Assembly: GCA_920105625.2 (NCBI GenBank)
Contig: OV050032.1
Span: forward strand, 22,115,981 to 22,179,980
Direction of reading: 5' to 3'
Source of the DNA: Clusia tigrina
Lineage: Eukaryota; Arthropoda; Insecta; Diptera; Clusiidae
DNA: 64,000 nucleotides
The position numbers were made by a program, and so were the translations under genes. Numbering within the stretch: position 1 is the stretch's first letter; every line of letters starts with the position of its first letter. The notes under the pieces are model-generated. The model made no database searches. It was given only the letters and a program-made list of their open reading frames with translations, and was not told where the DNA came from. This document shows, in pieces, positions 24,900 to 38,299 of the stretch.

Positions 24900-25853
24900 A
24901 CTTGTCACAGAACAAAAATGTAAGATTCAAAACATAACGAATACAAATTAGGTATTCCTAGAACTTTCAGTAGTTAAACAACAAGACCCAAAATATGTAT
25001 TTATCGAAGCTACCAGAGTTGCTAAAACTTTAGCCCAGTTCTCCTGTTTTGGAATATACAAAGCTCTTCTACTCTATCTATTAATAAAGATGTGGAAAAT
25101 GTGACCGATTCCGCGATGGAAATTTTCTATTACTTGCAGACAGCCGATGAAAAATTTATAGCAAACAAAACACTTCACGATCTATGCTCTTTTGATGCCA
25201 AATAGTATACCAATTTAAATGCAGTGAAAGGCACAATATTCGCTCCATTCCTCCACTCCACACTCGCAACTTTCCAGGACGGCAAAAAAACCCAAACGGC
25301 GTTTTTCTTTTATCTTTCTATTTGTTTCGTCTCCCAGAAGAAATCGACATAGCATGGAGAAGAGTAAGAGGTAATATTTCCCTAATCGCATGCGCTGCTA
25401 AAATGGCCAGGCCAGTATTTTAGACCCCCACCAACATGCCCCGCTTAGTTACTGTGCTAACTGCTCGGGTGGTCCACAACCAGTGTCATTCAATTCATGC
25501 GCAATATTCCAGAAATCCAAATAAATTCCCAAAATCAAAACGAGGGATAAGTGCACTATGGCCGACGCTCTGAAAATGTATAAACAACAGAAAACCCCCT
25601 CTCCCCCACAACTAATTCTTATCGTTCCTATGCAGCCGCCCCGAATCAAGCTACGATCAATAACAACATCACCACAAACAACAGCACCATCAACAGCAAC
25701 AACAACCACAATAGTAATAACATCATCGTTGAGACCTACAACACCAGCAGTAAGATAAACGACAACAACAACAATACAAATGAAAACTTGAGTAGAATCA
25801 GCAAAAGGAAAATCTCCCTTCACCGTCAACCAACTGCCCCAAAACTAACTTAA
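24900..25853 (+). pseudogene. I-like LINE ORF1 remnant, second copy
   Basis: 25437-25520 translates to APLSYCANCSGGPQPVSFNS followed by CAIFQKSK, a C-terminal zinc-knuckle motif of I-like ORF1. 25615-25850 gives SYRSYAAAP and an Asn/Thr/Ser-rich tail ending in TAA. The upstream part is degraded. The open frame on the opposite strand here is its shadow. Confidence 0.65.
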
Positions 25854-26088
25854 CCCGTACTAAGCCAAATGTAATAACAGGTAACTGTTCCATTTCACCA
25901 TTCAACGAGTGTAAACATAGACACACCCAGCAGCATACAATGGGCAAAACAGAAGTTTCTCTTTACCACTATCAACCTCTTTCATACATAAACAAAGTCC
26001 TTTCTGAATCACTTAAATCACTAAATGAAAAGTGTGATTACGAAGAAGATATTAATTCATTTCAATAATACATACAAAATAATAATTC

Positions 26089-26092
<4 letters not shown>

Positions 26093-26121
<29 letters not shown>
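26093..26121. repeat. (AC)n microsatellite
   Basis: About 14 AC units between two I-like fragments. Confidence 0.9.
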
Positions 26122-26125
<4 letters not shown>

Positions 26126-26159
26126 TTCCTCTACTTTTTCCATAATATACAGTCAAATG

Positions 26160-27720
26160 ATATAACTTTTGCAATGGAAATTAATATAGGGTTGAAAAGC
26201 AATATAATCTCAACCTACATTCCACAAACCTACAACCCCAACCCTACGAACTTAGATCAATCATCCAAAACTACTCTCCATCAATTGTCCTAATAGGCGA
26301 CGTTAATGCCTACAGCCCTTTTTGGGGCTCTTCGCAATCTAACGCTATGATCCGGAATATAGAGGGCTTTATAATTTCTTTCAACCAAGCCATTCTGACC
26401 GACGGTTCGTCACTTCCCCACGCTTTTGAGAATGATCACCGGCGCTCCATGGTACTTGAGGAACATAAACATCCACCGTGACCTGATACACCCACGATTG
26501 AAAATGAAATGGTGAACACCTACAAAACCTACGCTCTTAAATTGGAAAATCACCCAAACTGCTTGGCGAGAAACCTACTAAAGCTTCCCTCTACAAGACG
26601 CCTCAAAAGGACATATACCTTAGACCTGATTTAATGACGTCTTATTACATGCTGTGGAAACACCAAATATTCGATGCAGTGGCTGAGGATATTACCTAGA
26701 TATATAAATGTAGTCTTGTAATCTTAGAAAAATTACTGTTAGTTTCTTAACAAAGAAAGATTCGGTAAGTAAATAAATGTAAAAAAAAAGAACTTCTCCA
26801 CGCAATGGACCAATCAGTCAGGTTGACGTCACCATTAACTCGGATTTCTGGATCCTACAAAAACAACAGTATACTTACACCTACAAGGACCTTACATAGG
26901 GCATAGCTAACTTCCTTGCTCATAAATGGGCTGCTTACTCAAATGACAACAATTTCCCAAGCAAGTCTTCAGTTTTAAAAGATAAGTACGCTCCATCAAA
27001 CATTCTCGTCTCATAACTGCCGAATTAATTGAAATACCCATATCTTCCTGTGAGTTGAACTGTACAATCTAAGGCAAACCCATGACTACAACCGCATCTC
27101 ATATCTAATCTTAAAAAATACCCCATATTCTACAAAAACCCATATATTACAGCTCTACAAATCAATCTTCGGCAAAGCGATCTTACCGCAAATTTCCAAA
27201 TATTCCATTACGAGTATATTACCAATGCCGCAATCCAACACACCCCACAAAATCCTACCGAACATCGTCTAAATTCATCATTCACGTGCACCAGCAAAAT
27301 GCTAGACAAAATAATCGCCAGCAGAATCATGTTGTTCAGCACCAAAAATAAACTAATAAGTAGCAGACAGGTCGCCTTCAAAAACGGACATAGGCCGAAC
27401 GACTCCCTCCTGGACTTTATGTACTATGTCTCCTGTGATATGCAGGCACTTAGTTCAGTGTTTGAAATGGCGTTTGACTGTGTAGCAGGACACGCGTTGA
27501 TCTTAGACAATTATCAACTAAATATTTCTATAGTCCTAAATCCTTCTTAAACAATCGCAGACTCAAGGTTAAAGTTCATAATGCCCTTTCAAATATAGAA
27601 TATTTGCATAACGGTGTTTCACAAAGTCTCCCCTTTCTGTGGAAGTTTTTATTATCGATTTTGATGAGCGAAGCCAGATTCTAATGAAATACAAAGTAGA
27701 ACATTATATATAGGTATACT
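26160..27720 (+). pseudogene. I-like LINE ORF2 remnant (endonuclease, RT)
   Basis: 26276-26420 reads PSIVLIGDVNAYSPFWGSSQ and AILTDGSSLPHAF, the endonuclease active-site region. 27290-27540 reads MLDKIIASRIMLF, KNKLISSRQVAFKNGHRPND and ALSSVFEMAFDCV, the RT fingers/palm, where a LDFQKAFDRV-type motif has lost its Asp residues. Many stops lie between. An unrelated AT-rich segment at 26690-26790 may be a small insertion. Confidence 0.7.
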
Positions 27721-28439
27721 GATGACGATTAAAACTATTCTAAAAATAATGACAGGGTTGCGGAATTATTCACTGATACTATAAACAGTATCTCAGAGTA
27801 GTCGATCTAGTTAGGAACGATTTAACATTTCAGAAATGTAGCACACAAAGTATATGCCGCAAAAGAAATTGTTCTGACATTAACAGCGTACTGTTCTGAC
27901 ATTAGGCTTAGTTTTTGTTAATAACTTTAACTTCAAACATCACTTTTAATATATTAGCAATAGATTTACCACAAGAGTCAATTTTGTAAAATACATAGTA
28001 TCTACACTGTCTCATATACATACGAGTATACACGCATTGTGCAATATAAAAACAGCTCACATACTATCTGCCGTAGCTTTTGGCCTAGCCATATACGAAT
28101 AATGGTGTGGTAATCCACCGAAATAACTCTTCGTCCCATACCACGCAGGTATTCGGAAGAGCTTAAGCGCATTTTAAACAACCCCAACACAAAATTTGTT
28201 TGGTGAATCTGCCCCACCAACCATTCCTACTCGTCCCACCAACCAGCAATCCTCTCCTCTTATATGACATCAACCTTGCTACCTAACGAAAATTTCCCCC
28301 AACATGAATATCCGCTATGCACCGTATAAGACTCACGACTCTTGACCCAGAAATGTTAATGTAAAACTCGCACCCACCTTGGGTATTACCACCATCCGCC
28401 GTTAACAGGTGAACTTCAAATCAAAGTCTCACCGAACCA

Positions 28440-29080
28440 TCTACTTTCATTATAAAAAAACAATTGATTTTACCTGCGGAGGTAAAAAAGCTATGTGCAA
28501 AAAATCCCGTGATGGAACACCTGCTGGTCAAGACAGAAAATCTGACCCAAGCTTATAAAGTACTGACACTCATATCAGTATATAATAAACATATTCCAGT
28601 AGTGGTACGAACACACAGAACACTAAACATTTATAGGGGAGTCATATACTTCAATGATTTGTGTGACTTCGACGAAACAGAAATACTCAACGATTCACTG
28701 TATCCATCGTCCCCAGAAATCAACCCATTTCAAATGATATACGAGTATATACAAATATTTACGCGGTTGAGGCCGCGACATACCTTACTCACAAAACAAC
28801 ACTTAATAGAAAGAAGAGAGGCACGATTATGTTGGTTATGAAAAAAGAGTTAGACCAAATATACCTCTGCCCCTGCACTATAGAAACTGCCCCGATATGT
28901 TCACACATCAAAAACGTGCTGTAGTACCAAAAAATGTGAAAAATGAGCAAAGAATTTCCACCTCAACGACGAAAATAATGAAGTATGCAACAATAGCCAA
29001 ATGTGTGTTAACTGCAAGTAACAAAAAGCACAAGCCAACAATCACGCTGCCACCGACAAGAAATGCACCATATTTGTAAA
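28440..29080 (+). pseudogene. I-like LINE ORF1 remnant, third copy
   Basis: A 125-codon frame (28464-28841) reads HIPVVVRTHRTLNIYRGVIY then DLCDFDETEILNDSL, the RRM-like segment of I-like ORF1 proteins. A further Lys/Thr-rich frame (28897-29079) keeps CV and CVLTASNKKH, likely knuckle residue. It is disrupted by stops between the two. Confidence 0.6.
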
Positions 29081-29329
29081 GCAACAGGAACTACAAGCAA
29101 CAAAAACCACCCAGAAACTCGACCATAGATCCAGATCAGCAAGATAGTATACACCGATCGCCACCAACACGACCTTCTTCATAGTCATCCATCGCTCGCG
29201 ACGACTTGATGGACTTATAAATTAAACACTTAAAACTAATGTAGTACTAACATATAGTATATATCCTTTATAAGATTAATAAGCACTTCAACTAAGCACC
29301 ACAATAAAACTAAACAAAAATACATAAAT

Positions 29330-30480
29330 AGTAATTATGCAGTGGAACATAAGAGGCTACACTAATACGTAAAATGAACTAGTAATATTAATCAAACACC
29401 TTAATCGCACAGCTATGTCCTTATAAGCAACACACCTATTACACCACAATAACTATTGTTTATATTCTTAAAACGCATTCACCACCTACGGAAGCGATGC
29501 GCTCCTTATACGAGTACATGGGTCTGTCCAACATAGCACTCAAAACAACGACTTCGATGCAGTAGTACCTGAAATACACTCAGTTAAACAACTCACAATT
29601 ATATCCACACACATTACACCCACCTTTAACTGCAAGAGTCGAAATCTAGTTACCATGCTATCCAACTCAAATACAGGAGACTTTAATTTATAGCACTTTT
29701 TGTGCGGATCTCCCAACAACAATAGTAAAGAGAAAACTTTAGCAAAATTCATAAACCAATCGAACTGCGTAATCCTTAATAGCCCATTTCTCCACTCGGA
29801 ATACGTTTACACACATCCGGGTAACATTCTCCATTACCGACATTGCTCTTATTGCCGACGGGTCCTTACAACACGATTTACACGGCAGCGAGCGCTTTCC
29901 TCAGTCAAAGAGGTGAAAAACAGGTATTGGCAGGCCTTAAAATGCTATATTCATCAAAACACTATAATTGGATTCAGGACCCTATTTAACAAAGGAATAA
30001 AGAATTCAAAAAAACCTCAGTCCAAAATGAATCCGAACACACCAACAGAAAAGTAATGGGCCAATTAAAGACATTTCAGTGGTTACAAAGCAACGCACGG
30101 AAGACATTGCATTGCAAATCCCCACGGCGTCGGCAAACCAATATATGACGCCGCATCTATAGCCGACGAATTTAGCTTATTCTGGTCCAAATCATCCGAA
30201 AGCAACTTCCCACAAACCTTGACACACCATAAGCAAACAGTATGCACCAAGTTTAGACCGCATTTACTATAGCATGATACGTAACTAAAGTCCCTCATTC
30301 TACAAAAGGCTCTTAAGTCTGTATAATAACAACTTCAACTCACATATTCCTTAATCATTCAAAACCTCAGCCATCGTCCCAGTTTTAAAGCCATAATCAG
30401 ACAAAATGATTATAAAGTCCTTCCGCCTCATATCCCTAAATTCATGTTATACAAGGTTGATAGACAAAATCATATAAAAT
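29330..30480 (+). pseudogene. I-like LINE ORF2 remnant (endonuclease, early RT)
   Basis: QWNIRGYTNT at 29340 starts the endonuclease. 29536-29640 continues it and 29695-29900 reads CGSPNNNSKEKTLAKFINQS and SNCVILNSPF. 30125-30240 reads DAASIADEFSLFWSKSS (the pre-RT region) and 30365-30470 AIVPVLKP then FRLISLNSC (RT motif 1). Many frameshifts and stops. Confidence 0.65.
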
Positions 30481-30739
30481 GTACTATGATGGTTTGTTAG
30501 TAATAATAACCTCGTTCATAGCAATCGCTTTTAAAAGGAGAAAATCGATAGCCCATGCTCTATTATACATAGATCATCTGATTACTGACTCTTTGTCCAA
30601 AATCAAATAACTTTCAATTATTTATTCAGACTTTGGCAATGCACTTGTCGAAATTTCCAAATATACTATAATAGACTAATAAAATAAATGGGGAATAGGA
30701 CCACAAATTCAAAATTGCATACTAAACTTTATGAAATAC

Positions 30740-31430
30740 AGGAAAATAACTGTCTGGATTGGAGAAAAATATCCTACTACCCTTCTTATCACTCCTATCC
30801 GTCATTCTGTTTCTTATCCCATACAACAATCTATCAACATGCATAGAGAACTCGCACACTGCGCTTATGCAGACAACAAAGCAAGTCAATTTAAACCTTG
30901 ACTCCTTACTTGGAGATATTCAAGAATGGCACAACTCTCGAGCAGTTGTTCTCGAGCAACTCTATCAATTCAAAAATGGACGCATATATGTCGCTAGCAC
31001 AGTTGCTATTGAATAATCAGGAGCAACAACATACAAATAGAAGCAGCAGACCAACTAAGAATCTTAACAAAATTCAACAAAAATTCAATTGGGATGCCAT
31101 TGTTGAATACTCACAGAGTCCCTTATCCCTTAGACAACCCGTTACCAAAAGCCTATCCAGTTTTAAATTCAACTGCCTCACTTACTGGCTTATTTCCGTC
31201 GCACAGACACGAATAATATGCAAAATAGACAACGAACTTTATTTGTTTGGCTCTGCTGGAAAAATACAATAAACCAAACTCAACACAATACTGAACGCAT
31301 CATGAAGCGCTTGGTGCATTCCGCACAACCTGAACAAATAAGATGCTTGTTTAGCAGGAAACGGCTCTCTCAAATCGAGACGTAATTTTATGATAAAACA
31401 ACTGCTTAAAATCATAAAAAAATAACTCAA
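30740..31430 (+). pseudogene. I-like LINE RT palm and C-terminal remnant
   Basis: 30779-30870 reads LSVILFLIPYNNLSTCIEN, the block after the GVPQGS motif. A one-base shift later 30861-30895 reads CAYADNKASQFK, where the catalytic YADD has become YADN. 31240-31400 holds NTINQTQHNTERIMKRLVHS, the tail of the domain. The copy cannot encode an active polymerase. Confidence 0.65.
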
Positions 31431-31569
31431 TAATCAATTATTAAAAAACACCACAATAATAAATATAAGAGAATCCCATCCACAATAACGAAGGTGATAT
31501 CCACAAGAAAAAAATATATTCTCCCCCCCCACCATCCATTCAAACAAATTATGTACAATTCCCTTCCAT

Positions 31570-32640
31570 GGCATTGTGGCAGTTCTGTCCGCAATAATAA
31601 GCCTTCAACCCATTAAATGCTATACAAATACAACTCCACCAGAAATTTGCAGACAAGCTTTTCACCAATTCAAAACACAACCAAATAAGCACTCTACTCT
31701 CAAACAGATAACAAGACTGGATTTAGTGCCACAACAGAAAACTCCCTTTTGCCAATATCAAACTGCAGAAACCAAGAAACTCCCACGGATAATTCAGCAG
31801 AAATCATTGCCATAGAAGTCATAAAATCCCAAAGAGGGGGGTACGCAATATTTTCGGCTTCCCTATCCTCACTAAAAGCCATCAAAAATATAGACAATCA
31901 CGATGATTACCCAAAAACTATTAGAAATATCCTTATAAACATATATTCCAAAATAGCTTTAGTCTGGATACATCTAGGACACACGCAAATAACAGGTAAC
32001 AACTATTCCAATAAATCTGCTGAACTGACTACAGTGGCCCTAACGCTGCCACAAACTTCATAAAAAACGAAGTCAGTAAAGAGACTCACAGCGTATGTTT
32101 AGGAAAACTTTACGGTGGTACAAAATGCGCCACAGGAACAAACTGTCTATAAAGGTCTTCCTGAAGTTCAGCCACAACCCTACTCTAAATTGACTCGCCC
32201 CAACTAAACTCGAAATATTACGCCTCGGCCACAGCAAACTCAGACATGAACATATACTAGAAAAACATATCCCGACACTTTGTGCTTTGCGTAAATTTAA
32301 CTCCGCCATTTCCAGCCATCACATTCCCACTAATTCCCCATTCTTCAACACTAAAGGAAGTCAATTATTCACAAGCAACAACCCACTAACATATTTATCG
32401 GGCCCATCAATAGCCAATATGGAAATGGCCAAAAGAAATTCATATCTTTCCTCAAAATTTCAAATTTACACCATCGAATTTACCAACTTAAAATTCCTTC
32501 TTTAGTCCTTCTACACCCATTTTATCACTAATTTGAGTTTGTGACTATTTGTAAAAATTGTACTTTGAACTAGCAGCCGTAGCTCTAATACACTTAGCTG
32601 GTAATTTTAATTATAAGCGTAAGTTTTGCAACTAAATAAA
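31570..32640 (+). pseudogene. I-like LINE RNase H and 3' end
   Basis: 31775-32040 reads DNSAEIIAIEVIKSQRGGYA, IFSASLSSLKAIKNID, ALVWIHLGHTQITGNNYSNK, an RNase H domain that retains the Glu; FSDS has become FSAS. 32195-32290 reads KLEILRLGHSKLRHEHILEK (C-terminal tail). A TAAATAAATAAA tail follows at about 32632-32645. I-clade LINEs typically carry RNase H in ORF2 (family knowledge). Confidence 0.7.
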
Positions 32641-32859
32641 TAAATACCGAAAACTTTTCCTTATCCAAAATTGGAAATCGAATGAATCCAAAAACAAACA
32701 TTCGACTTAATTGCTGTCATCACTGGGACTTACATTCTGTCGAAGGGTCTATTACAAAACTACTGCTCCTTCTAAACAGCTGAAGCGATAGGCGGGAAAT
32801 CTAAACCGCGACGGGAAATTCTGTATCGGCACCTATAGTCGTCTATCCTCTATTGACGC

Positions 32860-33590
32860 CCTGCTCAATCCAAACAACAGTAGCTATCGAATATTCAGCA
32901 GCCGGAAGAGAAACTAACAAAGTACTCCCACAAAATAAAAATGATGTGAGCATGCAGTCATTGTGGTAACTACGGCAACGAATTCGCAGACACTATTGCT
33001 AACTCTGCCCATCAGCCACTAAACATATCATTCGAAACACGCGATAAAAGGATCATCTAACTAAAGCTTTTCTCCGAATGGAGCACGTTCCAACATCACT
33101 GCAATAGTCTAAACAAACTTCCCATGAAATCGTTCTATCCCCCAACAGCCTTCAATTGGGCCGTTCAAGACTTACACAAGCGTCCCTGTCAACTGGAATT
33201 TCAAAAGGTCATAAATACTGTAATCCAACTAGCATATCCTGTAATAACATCCTTGACCATTGGCCAGGAGAAACTTCCTCAGTTCATCAGCACCCTCACT
33301 TTTACTTAATTAAACCTTTAAATGAAAGGTGTCCACAATGTTCAAATTCCTCTCGCATTGCAATATTGCTAACCTTCTCCAAGACTCCAAGTAGCTCATT
33401 CTGACCCCGATTACTCCACATTTTTACTATTGTTTATCTTTTGTAATACGTCTTATCACTTTATAGTCAGTCATTTGCAATTCACTTTTCACCCTACAGC
33501 AGACAGCCACTTTGGTAGTGCTGTTGTTTAAATTATAGTGGAATAGTTATTAATAATTATATTTCTTGTTGTAAATAAATAGATAAATGC
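32860..33590 (+). pseudogene. I-like LINE 3' end, another copy
   Basis: 32940-33030 reads ACSHCGNYGNEFADTIANSA, the last RNase H motif. 33310-33400 reads IKPLNERCPQCSNSSRI and LLTFSKTP, the C-terminal Cys motif. Its tail is gtaaataaatagataaatg at 33571-33589. Together with the preceding entry, two 3' ends stand in tandem on the same strand. Confidence 0.65.
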
Positions 33591-34199
33591 AATATTGAGG
33601 AGGCCACACCGACGCTATTGTGTGTCCAACATGTCAAAGCTTTTTCCTCTCTTTGGTTATACGTAAACTGAAAATTGCTGCCGTTTAGCAGTTATTCACA
33701 CTTGCAGGCATAATCGAATATGTTGCAATATATAATAATGATCATAATAATGCTGTTATAGTCAATTATCATCTATATATATTTATAATTCATATCAATA
33801 TTGTGAAACTTGTTTTTTGTGCATTTATATTATTTCAGTAATTATGACAAACATATTTTTATCTGCTGCCGTTTAGTTTCCGAATGGAAATTCTGCTATT
33901 GACTTTAGAAATTCCAGTTACGAAGTGTATGAGCTACAACAATTAAATGACTAAATTTAAACAAAGTTCCTGATATTCAAAATTGTTCCTTTTCATTACA
34001 AAATATTTAATTATCAGCAATTTTTTCCGTGTACACCTAAGCTCTCTTTGGAGATATTTGGTTCCCAAATGAAACTAGCTTTAACATGCCTGCTTTTTGA
34101 ACACAGTGCGCAAAGCCCTCCCCACAACCGAACATAAACATACTTAACATGGGCATTTTTTAAGGGGTGCAATATGTACGAGCAATGTAAAGGACAGTT

Positions 34200-34800
34200 C
34201 ACATTTTACCAGTTCGATTGGGGTATTTTGGGCACAACAGCGAGTTCATATCGAAGATACAAAAATTGTCAGCTCGTTCCAAAGAAATGAATTTCGGCAC
34301 AGCTGTATTATAATAGGGGCACTCATTCACACCACTTTTAAATTGTTGGAATGCTGAGTTTTTCGCTTCTAAGAAGGTGCGTTTTGTTGAAGACCCTTAT
34401 TCACATCCATCGTAAATACATTCATTAGTTGTTTTCTCAATATTTTACTCTATTTATTGTTATTATTTGAATTATTATTACTAAAACTCTACTTAATAAT
34501 TAATTATACAAGTATCTTACACCATAAAATGAGTGCATGAGTAGTAGCTACAGAGGCTTTCGAACTGCCTAATTGCGTCACTATTCAATCGATTTGAACA
34601 AAGTTAGTCATTTTAGTAAGGTGCCTATAATTGGATATATGTGAGGCAGTCGTGGTCTTTGTTAAAATGGGTTAAAATAGCTATCTGGTTGTGTGATAGG
34701 ATCCTAGCAGCACATTTGCGAAGTTTCTTCAACATATCAGAAACGGTGCGGAACTTAATTGGCCACAGATGGACGGAAAAATTCAAAATTACTCAGAAAG
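34200..34800 (+). repeat. GGGCGTGG-family fragment with SINE copy inside
   Basis: gttagtcattttagtaaggtgcctata and the ggttgtgtgatagga and gatggacgg blocks (34600-34790) match 50365-50530. The SINE at 34450-34568 lies within it on the other strand. Confidence 0.55.
34450..34568 (-). repeat. SINE copy, partial
   Basis: The reverse complement reads cgaaagcctctgtagctacta, catgcactcattt, tatggtgtaagata and an (aataat)n tail, matching the complete SINE at 24.2 kb. Confidence 0.65.
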
Positions 34801-34809
34801 TTATTGTGA

Positions 34810-35144
<335 letters not shown>

Positions 35145-36061
35145 CGAGGTGTGATCAAAAAATAAAGTATTTATTTATTCATCAACAACTATCTTGTCCC
35201 CTTCAATGTAATTCCCCTCAGATATAATACACTTATGCCAGCGTTTTTTCCAATCCTCGAAACACTTCTGAAACGCTTTTTTTGGTATCACCAACAGCTC
35301 CTGTTTCGATTTTTCTTTTATCTCCTCAATCGTAGCAAAGCGCTTTCCTTTCATCGGTGTCATCAGTTTTGGAAAGAGGAAATAGTCAGCGGGGGCCAAG
35401 TCCGGTGAATACGGTGGTTGAGGCATGATAACGGTTTTGTTTTTGGCCAAAAACAGCTCCTGAGCGATGTCCATGCGACGTTGTTTTTGCTCAAAATTTA
35501 GCAATTTTGGAACAATCTTCGCTGCCGCACGTTTCATGCCTAAAACATCCGTAAAAATTGCTTGGCATGAGCCGAACGATATGCCAACATCATCAGCAAC
35601 CTCCCTGATAGTGATTATCCAAAATCATTTTCTTCACTGCGTCAATGTTTTCATCGTTTGTTGACGTGCTCGGGCGTCCAGGACGAGCATCGTCATTGAC
35701 ATCTTCTCGGCCTTCCTTAAACCGGTTATACCACAATTGAACTTGTGTTCTGCTCATAGTAGACTCGCCAAAGGCCACTGTCAACATTTCAAATGTCCTT
35801 GCGCATTTAATTTCATTTTTTACACAAAACTGAATACAGTTTCTTTGATCCATTTTTTCGAATAGTACAAAAATCGAAGAGCACACCAAAACACGACTAA
35901 CCTTTTTATCTGTCAAAAACAAACTGACAATCCAAAATGGTTGGTATTGCCAACATATATAACAGACATGTCTACCAACATAACAGAAAAAAAATGCGAA
36001 CATCGAACATACGTAGCTCACGAAAAGATGAAAATAACGGTTATCTTTTGATCACACCTCG
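35145..36061 (-). mobile_element. mariner element, internally deleted
   Basis: Inverted ends cgaggtgtgatcaaaa (35145) and ttttgatcacacctcg (to 36061) are flanked by TA on both sides (35143-35144 and 36062-36063), the expected mariner target duplication. The length is 917 bp against about 1.28 kb for complete relatives. Mariners move by cut and paste using a DD34D transposase; this copy would need one supplied in trans. Confidence 0.92.
35175..35852 (-). pseudogene. mariner transposase, catalytic core partly deleted
   Basis: From Met at 35852: N-terminal helix-turn-helix region (MDQRNCIQFCVKNEIKCAR, FGESTMSRTQVQLWYNRFKE, DARPGRPSTSTNDENIDAVK). A frameshift near 35600 is followed by REVADDVGISFGSCQAI and GMKRAAAKIVPKLLNFEQKQ. 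After RRMDIAQEL the frame passes directly to FLAKNKTVIMPQPPYSPDLA. About 120 codons that normally carry the GDESW and HDNAPAH motifs are missing, so two of three catalytic Asp are gone; the third (YSPDLAP) remains. The C-terminus through [20 protein letters not shown] is normal. Confidence 0.9.
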
Positions 36062-36063
36062 TA

Positions 36064-38290
36064 TATACATATATCCCTACCTGCCACACTCTCCTATGGT
36101 AGTTGAAAAACAGCTCAACCGCATAAATTGAGGATCAACTTGCCCTTTATAAGGTTAAAGGGTAGAATAATAATATTAAAAGTTTCTTAAAAATTGGTTT
36201 CCGAAGTATATTTCTCTCGTAAATGTTCCAATTAGTCGTGCCTTACAATTTTTGGAGAAAATATATAAGATCTACGAAATTAACCATCTATAGTGTACTG
36301 AAGCAAATACCCCTAATATACTTGGCAATAAAAATGTAAGACTGCGAATGCAAGAAGACGTGGGTCTGCACAGATATTGTTCTAAAACTTGATAAAGCTA
36401 TTTTTACATGTGCGACAAAAATGCTGCTTTTTCTCTGGCATGTGGTTTGTCTACCAATTTGGAAAAAGGGCTTTTACAAATTGGTAGACACGATAGTGTG
36501 GGCAAACCCTCTAACAGTGGAAAACGGCTTAACGGCTGGGAAAGCTTTCATACTTAGTGAAGTAATAATGATATGATGAAGGGAGGCATAGACAAACATA
36601 CCACACACACACACACATACACACGAACACACATACGAGTATATACCCAAAATAAAGATACGCAAAGGACATTACGTAGGCAGAGCGAATAGTACTATAC
36701 TTTGCAGTTGATTTTAAGGGGCATGAGAGGCAGAAAAACGATACATTTGTCACATGTCCACAATAGAAAAAGTTTGCTACCAGCGGATGAAGTGCGTGTG
36801 TTTCACGGAGTGTATTAGAATTATGTGAAAATATGCAACATACTCAACAAAAGAGTCGAAAATTTGCTTTAACTGTGATAAACATGCTCGTACTTGTGTG
36901 TGTTGTAAATGACCTAAATCCATAAAATACCATATAACTGCTTTAAATATGCACCATAAATACGAATGGAATGGAGTGCTAAACTATACTAAAACTTAAT
37001 TCATATTTTTGTTTTCTAATTTTTATAAACATATGAATGTATGTGTGCGTAAAGAAAAACAACAAACCCAATATTTGTGAGAAGCTATCGAAAATCAAAA
37101 TCGAACACACCAATCACAGCCAAAAACAAAACTATCAAATCTAGAATAGTAAAGAAAATTAACTCTGAATAATTAAATGTAAGAATATACCCTACTAAAG
37201 CCTACGCAAATGTAGGCGGGCAGTGCTTTAATCGTAAATGAAAACACCAATTTTCAAACTAGAATTAGCGAACGTTTACATATTTATTAATTGTTTAACA
37301 AATATTTACTTAGGGAATTTAGCAACAACTAGCAACCAATTTTAATGTTGTAAGTAACAGAAACTTTATTGTTGTAAGTACTATATACAAATATACATAT
37401 ACGTACTATGTACGCAAAAATATTACCCTCCGCCTTTTAAAAGTACTTCATTATTGAATGACTCCCATTCCATTGGACACGGATACGAATTCGTCATGAT
37501 CAGATATGTTGTGAGTGTTTAAATAAATATATATAGTTTATTGCCTAGTATATAGAGCTGAACATAAACTTTTAGCAACAGTTAATTAAATCGGTGCGAG
37601 TATTACTTTATATGGATGCAGTTGTGGCTGTGTGTGTTTATTGCCAAATATCCACATTACGCAAATGTCAAATATAATCACTACGAAGACTGGCCAAAAA
37701 TGTTAAACCAACCAAACTACAATATAAACAATTAGAATTCATATTGTTCATATACTTATGAAAAGTCTATACATATATGGATATTTATATGAAAAGTTTT
37801 TACTACACAGCAGTAATAAACAAACAAACCAACGAGAGGTCTTAACGCAGCAAAAAAGGTGAAAAGGGACTTTGCGAGTGTGTCTTGTATGTATGCATGT
37901 GTGTGTTAACTCAACCTCGGCACCACTTTCTACAGCAGCGCCATACAGCAGCATGTATTTACGTAATACCCAGCCCAGGTACTGACTGACATTTGGGTGG
38001 AAGGCGACATATACACAAAATGTCTAAAAGTTACTGCGCAGTAGCTCAAAATAGTAGCGCAGCGTTGCACAGAAACGCACAATAACGATTGTTGACTAAA
38101 TCCACCCTCTTTACGAAAATGTAAGGTTTATTTACTATATTATTATTGTAAATTATTACTTAATTCGTCATTGGTTGATTCATTATTATTATATTATTAA
38201 TTACTTAACAGATAGCAATAATAATGGGCTTCAGCTTCCTCTTTGGTGTTGCTGCTCTAGGACCCTTGATTCTCAGTAACAAGGTACTCG
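36064..38290. other. Intergenic, no gene seen
   Basis: Short open frames only. A (CA)n run lies at 36601-36630. No recognised repeat family. Confidence 0.45.
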
Positions 38291-38299
38291 TACTAACGA

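Noticed and set aside
25449..25829. 126-codon minus-strand frame rich in Val
   Set aside because: Shadow of the Asn/Thr-rich I-like ORF1 on the plus strand.
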